Source: Clavaria fumosa (taxonomy: Eukaryota > Basidiomycota > Agaricomycetes > Agaricales > Clavariaceae). Taken from it: a stretch of 64,000 bases of DNA. The stretch covers positions 806,001 to 870,000 of the forward strand of contig OX637798.1 in NCBI GenBank assembly GCA_951802425.1. The letters run 5' to 3'. The notes beneath the pieces were generated by a model. That model saw only the letters and a list, made by a program, of their open reading frames with translations, did no database searches and was not told the origin of the DNA. The position numbers and the translations under genes are program-made. Positions 55,117-64,000 of the stretch are shown piece after piece. Each line of letters begins with the position of its first letter. The stretch's first letter is position 1.

Positions 55117-56340
55117 CTAGTTCAAAAGCGATCCGTGTATGAGTGCATCCCATGCACTCTTCCCTTGTAAAGTCTCGAGGAACTTGGCCTTGGGAGTGTT
55201 CTTCCCAGATGCAGACCCACCGCACTCTTCTTGGTCAGTGAGTGGCAGGCCAGCAAGGCCATCGTGCATTTTCGGGTCGTGGTGCTGAGGCGGGTGCGAC
55301 GGGTGCCGGTGGTGGGAGTGGGGGTGGAGGTGGTCGGGCCGCTGCAGGGGCCCGGGCGTCGACGTGCCCAAGCCAGGCGGCGCGGGGGTGCCGTCGTGCG
55401 TGCCGACCATGCTGAGCGGGCGCCGGGGCGAGGGCGGCGTAGTCGGCGCTCCGCCGTTGCCGCTTCCTGCGTTCGCGCCCGTGCCCGTGCTCGACGTCGC
55501 ATCGGGCTCGCCCCCGGCGGACGAGGCATCCGACGAGTTCGCGCGCTGGCGGATATTGAAGGAGCCGCACGTGACGGTGGCGATGCCGGTGCGGGAAATG
55601 GAGGGCCGCGGAGGGGGGGGGGAAACGAAAGAGGGGGGAAGATCTTGGTATCACGGACGTCCTCCCCGGCGGTGGGGACGCCGAAGAGGACTTTTCGATG
55701 CTACCACATGCGATGCGGAATGGGCGGGACTCACCGACAGAGGAAGACGCATCGACGGGTGCGGGTGCAGTAGAAGGAAATGCGACTCGGACCATCGCGG
55801 AGGGACGTTCCCGTGGCCGTACCCGTATGGTGAGTGCGCTGGCGTCGGAGGCGGCGGGGGCGGGGGCGGATGGTTCGACGACGAGGACGATGAGGAAGAC
55901 GGGAGGCCGGGGTGATGTGGCGGGGAGAGAGAGGAGTCGGGGGTGAGGTCGGAGGGCGAGGCGGACGACGGGCCGAACGGGTGAAACAGATAGGCCGGCG
56001 TCGACGTCCCGGAGGACGAGAGAGAAGATGGCGTCCCAGGACGTTTCTTTATGAGGTATGGAGAGACATGCGTCAGAGGTGAGGCAAAGCGGCCATGGAG
56101 ACGACTGACATGAGACAGTATGCTCCCCAGCGCGAGCAACAGCGCATCTCGATGCAACGCATTCTTGTTGGCGCAAGTCATGTCGTGCAGAAGGTCGCCC
56201 GTGCCCGTCTCCGGGGGCAAGTCGGGTTTCGACGGTATTGGAGTTTTTGGGTGAACTTTGGTTGGCTGAATGACGTTGCGATAATCAGTGTATTATGCTT
56301 CGCGGGAGAAGAAGCAGACGAAGCAGTACCATATTGGCGA
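55117..56340 (-). CDS. Low-complexity Pro/Ser/His-rich protein, unknown
   Basis: Function not recognised; the start and some exon joins are unresolved. One coding block (about 56297-56107) reads RNVIQPTKVHPKTPIPSKPD, then PPETGTGDLLHDMTCANKNA and LHRDALLLALGSILSHV, a conserved-looking helical segment. After an intron comes HGRFASPLTHVSPYLIKKRP-like sequence and long Ser/Pro runs. The last block (about 55585-55117) reads GSFNIRQRANSSDASSAGGE, a disordered Gly/Pro/His region and a distinct C-terminus KFLETLQGKSAWDALIHGS. Composition is extremely biased, and G-rich plus-strand DNA here makes long shadow frames on every strand. I am confident of a gene on this strand, not of its exact exons. Confidence 0.5.
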
Positions 56341-56344
56341 CGTT

Positions 56345-59300
56345 GAATACGACAACGATGAGAGAGAAACCTCGCGCCTGGCGAAGGAACCTACGAGCAA
56401 CGGGGTGCAACGGGGGTAAGCAGAGAGGGAAGAGGAGGCGGAGGCCAACTTGTTGCGGAGGCTGTGCCGGCCAAGACCCAACTAAGTTATAAAAATTTTA
56501 CAGGGCCGTAGGGCCGTGCTCCGCAGCGCAGTGTGATACGACAAACGTGCTCAACGTGACACTGCGGAATCTCGTGGTGAAGAGTCTACGTGCATTAATA
56601 CAATAGCCCACATCACATCGCATGTGCGTCTCTCTCTCCGTCGTCGCTGACAAGGGGGGGATATCATCGTCGAAACAGCAGCAAAGATTTTTCTATTGTA
56701 TGCTTGCTTGATTGTTCCTCGGAAAGGGTTTGATTGACGGCCTGCCGACGATGATAAGCGCGGTCACTGCATGGTTGCGGGTGTATGGGCCCACGATCTA
56801 GGTCCGACCATCACGCCATCAATGCGCAAGATCTCGAAGTGACCCGTGATGTCGTCGTGGTCCCCTTGGGCGAGAAACGGTGAAGGTGAAGAAGGGAAAG
56901 ATCAGCAGTAGGGATGCACCTTTTTCTGCGCACCGCATCTGATGCTGATGCGTAATATTCAAATTACCAACGGACTATCGGTCTCGCGGTCGCCAGCAAC
57001 TGGCTAGTCTGAGATCGCTGGGCGCCGAGTATGTCCATATCGTGTCCAATAAATTCCCCTTTTGGCGAGAACCTGCGACTATGCCCTAGAGGAAGTGGGT
57101 GGTTTCGTCGTGAGACGTCCCGGCCCGGTCTAGCTGCCTGGGTCAATTGGAGTGATAAAGAAAACGGGTGAACAAGACTCCAGACACGCCCGAAAAATCT
57201 GAATGCGCGGGAAAACTCAATGGCAGTCTCTTGACGGATGATACTCTGCCCTCCAGCCGCCGGCCTTTCAAGCCTCAAGCCTCAATTTCAGTCTGGTCGT
57301 GTGCCTCGGACGGTGACTAGCACGCCGAAAAAATCTGGACGCGCGCGGGAGAACCCCAGTGGCAGCCTCTGGACAGACGATTTGCTGCCACTGGCCTTTC
57401 ACGCCTCATGTTCAGCCTTGTCAATGTCATTTGTCTCCGACGATTTTCAGGAAAGGAAACCCTGCATCCCCCTGCCCGTCGCCGTGCTTCATTCATATTT
57501 TGCAGCCGCCGGCGCGTGCCTGTAGACGACCGACCACCCGTCGGCGGAGCACACGTCGTCTCGCAGAAGGGCAGACTCCCATCTACCTATCCAGTGGAGA
57601 GGCATGGTTCCCCCCCTCGTTTCTCGGCGCCGCAACGGCCCGAGTTCTGCTCCGCAGCGAGCAACGAAGACGAACGCCAGATGAAGTGGAGCCCCACGTC
57701 CCAAAAATTCTGCTTCCTTCAAATTCGTAGCACGAAAAAAAAAGAACGGGAAGAGAAGCCCAAAGAAGTCCCCCGGGGCAATGAGACTCCTCTCTCTCCC
57801 AGGACGTTGCGTGAGCCCCCTCGCTGTCCGATCGCGCACGGAAAGAACGCAGCCCGGCCTTCTGTTCGCTTTGCTTCCTTCCGCAACCCACCCCCACCCC
57901 CACCCCCCCACGGCAACTTAACGTGCAGCCGCCGGCGCGGGGTGCCTGTCCCTGTGTGCCATCGGATCCTTCGCGGGGTGGAACAGGTGCCGTGCCGTCC
58001 CGCTTGCCGGGCTGCGGAAGGCCTTCGCGGGAGCCCGCAACAGGCTAGGGTTCGCAGGCCTCGCGCGGCTGTTGTGTCGGCCCGTTCTGCGTAGCATTTT
58101 CAAGTTAGTGAATTACAGAATAATTACATCCGTAACTTTGCAGACTCTGAGTCTATGAATGAAAAGTCTATGAATGAACGGGCCTTGCTGGGTTGTACAC
58201 TCAAACACGGTCCTCCTCATCCTCCTCGGCAGAATATGAGTCTATCGTTGACGCTGAGGTATCCCGCAGAGGGATGTGAGTGGACACGGAGACGGCCACT
58301 AGGCCACAACCTCATGTTTTGCCTCACACGACACTTGGTAGCGCCTGCTGATGTAGGACTTTTCCTAGCTGCGCTTAGGCTAGGCCAAGGTGCAATGGTG
58401 ACGAGCGGCGACGTGATGGACTTGACAGGTACGGCGTAATACGCAAGACTATAGCCAACAAGAGATGAGCTCAAGAGAGCAGGAGGTCCCCGGGCCAGCT
58501 GAGCGAAAGGAACGGGGGAAAACATCCGGGGTAACGAGACTCCGGACGTTGAACGGTGGTGGTGGGCCGATCAGATATCGCGCGGTAGAATTCTATGATC
58601 GCTTGGTGGCTGCAAGCCCCTGTTTTCCGGCATGTTATCTTGCAGCCGCCAGCGCGGGATGTCAAGCCCAGTGTTCCTGGAAAATCATACATGTTCGGGG
58701 GCGCGGCACCAGCCCAGCCCGTACATCAGGAAGGGCCCTCACATCATAGGCGGGAAGCACAGAAGCAAAAAAAATAGCGTACAACGAAAAGTCCCGTAGG
58801 CACGCACCGACATGGGACCGAATATTTGCACACACGAGCCCCCCCGTTCGGCGCGCGTCGCCACTCTCGCGCTACGCCGCCGGTCGCACCGAGACGATCA
58901 GACGTCAATGTCCCGATGTGGCGTAATTGGGATGGGGTTCGTTCCGCCAGGGCGGACCCAGAAAGGCCCAAAGTTGTTCCGTGGCACGTTGACACGTTCG
59001 ATTACAAAAAGCAAGTAGGACAACAAGGCGCAAGGAGAAGAACGCTGCGAGCGACGGCAGAATAAAAAGAAAAGAGGCGGATTGGGAGAGACGGTTGAGC
59101 AGGCAGGTTCAATCTCGTCCAATACAGACTTCCAGGATCATGTACAAGCAAGCCATCGGGCACTGAGAAGAGAACCGTGACTAGAACCAGATTCGGCGTT
59201 CCTACTAGCTTCGATCACTCAGTGAACGCCGTTGGCAATACAAATTATCAGTCACGTGGTATGAGGTTCTGCTTCTCTCCTTCTTTGAATGCTCATCGTT

Positions 59301-59893
59301 TGCAGGCAGAATAAGGACTTGGATTGTAAAGCTAAGGAATGTATTCGCCTTTCTGGAGCAATAGCGCATCTCTTTCAATGGTATGGTTTGAGCTTAATGT
59401 CATCCATAGAACGCACAAAGAATCATCGTTAGGTGCTAACACGTGCTCGTATTTCACGACAGCGCGATACCTCGATTGAAATGACCCTCTCACACGACAC
59501 TGTCAAGTTTTATCTGGGGCGAGGTTATACAGGCGATCAGGGTAAGTTTTCCGCTCCTTTGACCCTGGCAGCCGAACACTGCCCAACGTACGATCTCTAT
59601 CAAAGTCGTCGGTCCCGACACAGGAGAAGCCCCTGTTCAGAAAAAGAAAGCAATCAGCATGCTTTTTCCTACCCCTTGAGGCTGAGCGCTAAATCCGGAC
59701 CCATATGGGAAACCCATGATCCACATGACCGGAGAGATTGCGCTGCAGCCCTGGCCAAGGTTGCGGCAGATCTTTAATTTTACTTGGCTCCCACCACCCT
59801 CTAACCCCCCCACCATGCTCTCCCCCCCCCAATTCTGTTCCGTTCAAAAGTCGAAGGATGCCATGAATCCATTGTTCTCTCACCCCGACGATC
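56345..59893. other. Repeat-rich gene desert
   Basis: About 3.5 kb without a supported gene. Long open frames around 57408-58094 are compositionally biased and contain repeated DNA. Diverged direct repeats occur at 57185/57321 and at about 57741/58508, and the core tgcagccgcc(g/a)gcgcg recurs at about 57496, 57926 and 58642. C-runs (57890-57912) and G-runs add to the low complexity. Confidence 0.5.
57185..57425. repeat. Diverged direct repeat, ~136-bp period
   Basis: cacgcccgaaaaatctg at 57185 and cacgccgaaaaaatctgg at 57321 start two similar stretches with matching later parts (tggcagtctcttgacgga / tggcagcctctggacaga and ggcctttcaagcctca / ggcctttcacgcctca). Roughly three quarters of aligned bases agree by eye. 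Confidence 0.7.
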
Positions 59894-61319
59894 ATGATTG
59901 CCGCGGTCGCACCCAATCCAACACCCGGCATTGTCCTCGACGGGACCATTTGTACCCCAGCGGAGCTGCTCCTCCCCGCCACCACCTTGCATTGTCTTAC
60001 CCGGGAGCAGAACATTGGCCTGACCGTGCGTGTTCCGTTTACCTCGTCTCTTCGACCCATGCATCTTCTCCTTGGAGAGACAAAGTGTTAACTCAACTAC
60101 TCAACTGACTTAGATCGTCTTCATCACGGGCCTTTTGTCTCTGCTCGCTGTGCTCTACTTCTTCGCTCGTGTCTTCGTGAGTCGCTCTCCTTCATTCACC
60201 CGCGCCGCACGCGAACTAAAGCCGTTCTTTTCTTCTCGTGCATGTAGTTCAATTGGTACAAGAATGTGTCAGACAAACCGCTGGTCAACGTACCCATGGA
60301 TGTGTTCATGGTAAGTCGCGCTCGTTGGCCGCTTGACCGATATACTCATGCTCGGATTAGCTCTCTCTGTTTTCGGCCAATCTGCTAGCTGCTATAGCGG
60401 CTCTGCTCAACGGTAAATGGTTGCGCGAAGGCAAAGTATACCCCGGGAGCCATTGCTGGGCACAAGGTGGGTTTCACTCTCCTTCCACACCTCAGAACTG
60501 ACAGATCCCAAAGGCGTGTTGATCGGAATGAGTGCAATGATCGTGTCTTTGAACGTGACCGTCAGTATTCTCCAATTCTGTTTTATCCGAGGCGAGGTGC
60601 TAGACTGAACCTTTTCTACCAGCTGATCGCGCTGCACACCTTCGTGACCCTGTTCTGGATGCGTGCCATGCACTCGCTTGTCATCCCGCGACTCTCGGTC
60701 ATGTTCGTTTGGGTGCTAACGGCGCTGATGACGCTTGGGATATCTGCTGCCAATCGGAACGTCGAGCCTGCATTCTACGCGCCCACGCCTGTGAGTCTTC
60801 TCTTCCCCTTTTCCTACACTGTAATCACCCGCCCGCTTCCACTCACTTCATTCGGCAGTACTGGTGTTTCATAAGACCGCCATTCGTCAGATACCAGATC
60901 GGCGCAGTCTATGTATGGCTGTGGATAGCGCTGCTCGTCGGATTCGTGACGTATATCACGCTATTCTTTTATCTCCGCAAATATGGCGCCCTTTCACACC
61001 GGCACAGGATAGCAGGCGTCATGCTCATGTAAGAACGAAGCTTATCCGCGTTTTCTTTTTTCCCGCAGGCTTATTCTTTTGCGCTTTGACCGCCAGCTAC
61101 CCGTTGGTGTTCAGCATACTGTTCATACCGCTCACGGTGGTACGTTGGATCCAGTTCGGGCACAAGCCGAGCCAAGGGCCGCTACACATCCCGCCTTCGG
61201 CGACCCTCGCCGTGGATGCCATCTTCCACCTGTGCGGTCTGTTCGACGTCTTCGTGTTCTTCTGGACCCGGCGCGGCCTGCTGCTCTTCGACGTGAGGTG
61301 CACCTGCGTAAATGATTAA
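59894..61319 (+). CDS. GPCR-like seven-transmembrane protein
   Basis: Resembles fungal class of nutrient/cAMP-receptor-like GPCRs. Exons 59894-60025, 60114-60176, 60248-60310, 60361-60466, 60505-60560, 60623-60790, 60859-61015 and 61069-61319 sum to 331 residues. Hydrophobic segments: IVFITGLLSLLAVLYFFARV, VFMLSLFSANLLAAIAALLN, MSAMIVSLNVTLIALHTFVT, LSVMFVWVLTALMTLGISAA, VYVWLWIALLVGFVTYITLF, LFFCALTASYPLVFSILFIP, AIFHLCGLFDVFVFFWTRRG. The first loop has FNWYKNVSDKPLVNVPMD, and helix 3 is preceded by a cysteine (GSHCWAQ). The final intron needs a GC donor (GCGTCA) to join helices 5 and 6 in frame; the alternative GTAAGA donor leads to a different frame. Ligand unknown. Confidence 0.8.
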
Positions 61320-61972
61320 AACCCGAGCCAGCAAAACGACGGGATGGATTGGAACTGGAAGAGTCGACTTTTTTTTTGGATTTCAAGTTTCCAAAATCTG
61401 GCCGTGGAGGAGCAGAGTGTGGTCGAAGGCTCCAGGGGACGTTCAGTTACATAGAGGATTTGCCTTTCAGCTGTATTGTTTGTTCGTTTGTGCGATATGT
61501 AAGGATAGATTGATATTTATGTTGTTTCCTTGATATTGAGATATACGAGAAATATGTACACTCTTTGAAATACATATTGTGTGATACGGCAAGGATTGAA
61601 GTTCGGAATCGAGAGACCAGAAAACTGCAGACTTTAATTTCTAGAATAAGGGCAGCGAATAATTATCAGGTAGAGTGTTGTGTTAGGAAGGGACTGCGAT
61701 TAAACACGAGACTCCAAGAAAAGTATCACGTGATGTTGACATTTAGCCACGTGACTGTGTTTGATCCGCTGACACGCTTTCAACACCTTTCCTCCACAGT
61801 CCTCCTTTTACCACCGTACAACATTTGCCTTGAGTTTGTCCTTCTGACACTCTGCAAGCCTCTCCTATTGTCTCGTTCATTGCTTTCCGGAGACTCTCAT
61901 TTTCAAACGATAAGTTCAGGTATGTGTCCCTGTCCTTATCCTGGCGCCTCAGCAAAATTCACGTTGGTCTAG
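61320..61972. other. Intergenic region upstream of H2A.Z
   Basis: 3' flank of the receptor gene, then the histone promoter with a CT-rich leader (ctccttttaccacc, tgtccttctgacactctgc). The motif cacgtg occurs twice (61728, 61749) as tatcacgtgat and gccacgtgac, E-box-like. No gene seen. Confidence 0.45.
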
Positions 61973-62517
61973 ATGGCTCCTGCAGCTAAAGGCGGAAAGT
62001 CGAAGTCGGGCTCTGCAAACGCAAACGCAAACGCTACCACCCCGCGCGTCATCTCCACGCGCAGTCAGAAGGCTGGTCTCCAGGTACGATTCACATTCCT
62101 CCTGTTTTCTCCTTTCGATCCTTGAACCACGGCCGGTACAAGTTCCCTGTGGGGCGTATCCATCGATACTTGAAGCAGCGCACGCAGCACAATGTCCGCA
62201 TTGGGGCGAAAGCCGCGGTGTACACGAGCGCGATATTAGAATATCTGACTGCGGAAGTGTTGGAGCTCGCGGGTGCGTCCCCCCTATGCCGTCTTTCTTA
62301 TCTCTGTCAATGGGGTTGACCAAGGACCGTAGGCAATGCCTCGAAGGATCTACACGTGAAGCGGATAACTCCTCGTCATTTGCAGTTGGCCATCCGTGGG
62401 GACGAGGAGCTCGACACGCTCGTCCGTGCCACTATCGCGGGAGGCGGTGTGTTGCCGTTCATCCACAAGAGCTTGACGACGAATGTCAAGGCGCCAAAGA
62501 AGGTGCCTGAGTCGTAA
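61973..62517 (+). CDS. HTZ1: Histone variant H2A.Z
   Basis: Replaces H2A near promoters; deposited by SWR1. Exons 61973-62083, 62143-62272 and 62333-62517 give 141 residues. The tail [20 protein letters not shown] is Lys/Ala/Asn-rich. The fold has [97 protein letters not shown] is the H2A.Z M6/docking region, and the end [10 protein letters not shown] differs from the SQ tail of canonical H2A. The start is the first ATG after a stop. Confidence 0.95.
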
Positions 62518-62966
62518 TATGAGTAAAGAACCAGCCTTCTCACCTATTTACTTCTTTTTTCTGTGTCGGAGCCGAGGATGCTTGTGATGTTTATTGAGTG
62601 CTTCGAGTTAACCTGGCCCTGTAACTTGTTATTCTACTGACTCCTCCGTTCTTCCACTTTGGCATCACTTGGCTTTGTATCGTATAATATGCATACAGCT
62701 TTGGGGTGATCAAATCGGGTCCGACCACAAATGATCCGATGCAGCCGATTCTTTGACCGATCAACCATATGAGGCAGGATCACCGTAGAAACCCCATACT
62801 GCACGAGCAGTACATGTAAAGTCGATCTGTGGAGGTGTACTAGGGGAATCAACATTCGGTCCAATCCCTCGGAGGGATGGAGTAGCCCTAAAATTGATGG
62901 TCCAGACGTCTCGCGTGATGCCCCTTACCGTTGATTCTCAAGAGGTATAGAATGATGGTCAATTGT
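62518..62966. other. Convergent 3' flanks
   Basis: Spacer between H2A.Z and the carrier gene on the other strand. No gene or repeat seen. Confidence 0.4.
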
Positions 62967-64000
62967 CTACTCATGACGCATGATCTTCATTACATTTTCA
63001 TATACTGTGAACACGATACCCCCGCTCAGCTATGAGAGCAATCAGTCTCCCAGCTTTGGCAGTAGCTAGGCAACGGCAGGGGCACTCACAACCAAGCGCA
63101 CCAATCTCGGCGTCGTCCCCGTCCAAAACCTCAGCAGACCCTCTTCGGTGAAGATCCTGTAAACGCAATGGAAGGAATTGCGATACTGCTGGCGAGCGTC
63201 GAGAGCCTGCATGCGTGTTTTGACGACACTGGCAGGCCAAAACAAGTCAGTCATGACCGAGACTTTGTGAAACGCAAACAAAAGAAGACATACTCAAGAG
63301 GCATCGTGGAGTAGACCGTGACAAGCCCTGCGATGGCGCCGATGCCGAAGGTGATGGTGCTGGGGAGAGTCTGCCCGGGGCGCGCGGCCGTCCCCTGCAC
63401 GAACTGTTTAAGGGTGGTGTACGTTGTGAAGCGGACGGCTGAGTTGGCACCCTGGCGCATCATCTACGCCCAAACCGCTAGGAAGTCGTCGTTGAGGCGA
63501 GGGGAAAGGAGGGACAGGGTTCTTACCACGGGAAACAGGCCGCGATAGATGCCTCGGAGGCCCTCATGCCGCACGATTTCTGACGTGCCGTGGATAAGGC
63601 CGCGGTATTGTGGGTTCGGGCGCTTCGCGTCGTCAATGAGTTTCGTCCTAGGGAAAGGGAAACCGGTGATATGGGGGTAAGAGTTGGAGGATGTCACAGG
63701 AGGAGGAGGGGTGGCGCACTTGATCGTCTCTGATGGCGTGACGGCTAAGATAGCCTCCATCATGCCTGCACCAAGACCCGCTGCAGACGGGACATCATTC
63801 GTCTGGCGCAGACGAGGGTGGGACTTAGGACGGAAAGCACACACCGACAAGGCTACGTGGAGCGCTGACTTTGCCCTAGCCAAGAAATAGGCAAAGTCGC
63901 GTCAGCTCACGGGTCCGGTCGCGTCGCCCCAGGCAGAGGGACGCACTTGTGGGTCGGCAAGGATGGATTTGAAATAGTCGTAGCAGAGAAAGCGCACGCC
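62967..64000 (-). CDS. CTP1: Mitochondrial citrate/tricarboxylate carrier (CTP1-like), partial
   Basis: Inner-membrane exchanger of citrate. Exons seen: 64000-63947 (cut by the right edge), 63875-63845, 63780-63720, 63647-63527, 63463-63294, 63228-63090 and 63029-62967. Reading: GVRFLCYDYFKSILADPQ, GKVSAPRSLVAGLGAGMMEA, ILAVTPSETIKTKLIDDAKR, GLIHGTSEIVRHEGLRGIYR, MMRQGANSAVRFTTYTTLKQ, GAIAGLVTVYSTMPLDVVKT and SGGIVFTVYENVMK. The substitution PSETIKTK in the second repeat and the MRQGANSAVRF block are hallmarks of the citrate carrier. The stop follows MRHE. The first repeat is outside the window. Confidence 0.9.

Noticed and set aside
55235..56176. 313-codon reverse ORF
   Set aside because: It reads through an intron and then in the wrong frame of the last exon; another reverse frame gives the coherent C-terminus.
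57408..58094. 228-codon forward ORF
   Set aside because: It runs across diverged repeats and a C-run, is Arg/Pro-biased, and has no domain features; other frames over the same DNA are also open.

Overview
The window is nuclear DNA of a filamentous basidiomycete, most likely an agaricomycete (mushroom or wood-decay lineage). Genes are dense on both strands, introns are many and short (mostly 45-75 bp, GT..AG with a few GC..AG), and the protein set is fungal housekeeping plus agaricomycete-type families: a DUF6534 membrane protein, a heme-thiolate peroxidase, F-box/beta-propeller proteins and a secreted Ser/Thr-rich cell-surface protein. No bacterial, plasmid or viral architecture is seen. Exon models were built by hand from reading frames, splice signals and family conservation. 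Genes quoted with a protein length have exons that sum to an intact frame.

Layout. 0-16 kb: VPS36 (cut by the left edge), SRP9, the mitochondrial oxodicarboxylate carrier ODC1, a heme-thiolate peroxidase, an E2 enzyme of UBE2S type, tRNA-Met(CAT), the phospholipid methyltransferase OPI3, the coenzyme Q kinase COQ8, a small unknown gene and a 16-exon GH3 beta-glucosidase. 16-25.6 kb: a small GPI-type surface protein, the SWI/SNF subunit SNF12, the diflavin reductase TAH18 only 70 bp behind it, a gene-poor stretch with a 22-bp minisatellite, and a BAR-SH3 membrane-remodelling protein.

25.5-30.2 kb: a 2.1-kb direct tandem duplication. Each unit holds the 3' end of the BAR-SH3 gene, an unknown reverse-strand gene and the 5' part of an LCL3-type nuclease; only the right-hand nuclease is complete. 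30.9-36.7 kb: an F-box gene, a degraded partial paralogue of it, and a divergent F-box/WD40 gene with a C-terminal UIM. 36.9-43.8 kb: ARPC5, a lineage-specific unknown, an RluA-type pseudouridine synthase and a DUF6534 multi-pass membrane protein.

45-64 kb: an intronless protein with a retroelement-type integrase zinc-binding domain, a KIN4-like kinase, adenylosuccinate lyase ADE13, a low-complexity unknown, a repeat-rich gene desert, a GPCR-like 7TM protein, histone H2A.Z, and a mitochondrial citrate carrier cut by the right edge.

No CRISPR, operon, biosynthetic cluster or evident new multi-gene system is present. The most unusual features are the tandem duplication with patchy divergence, several GC-AG introns (two in ADE13), 5- and 7-nt micro-exons in ODC1, and the domesticated integrase-like zinc domain.
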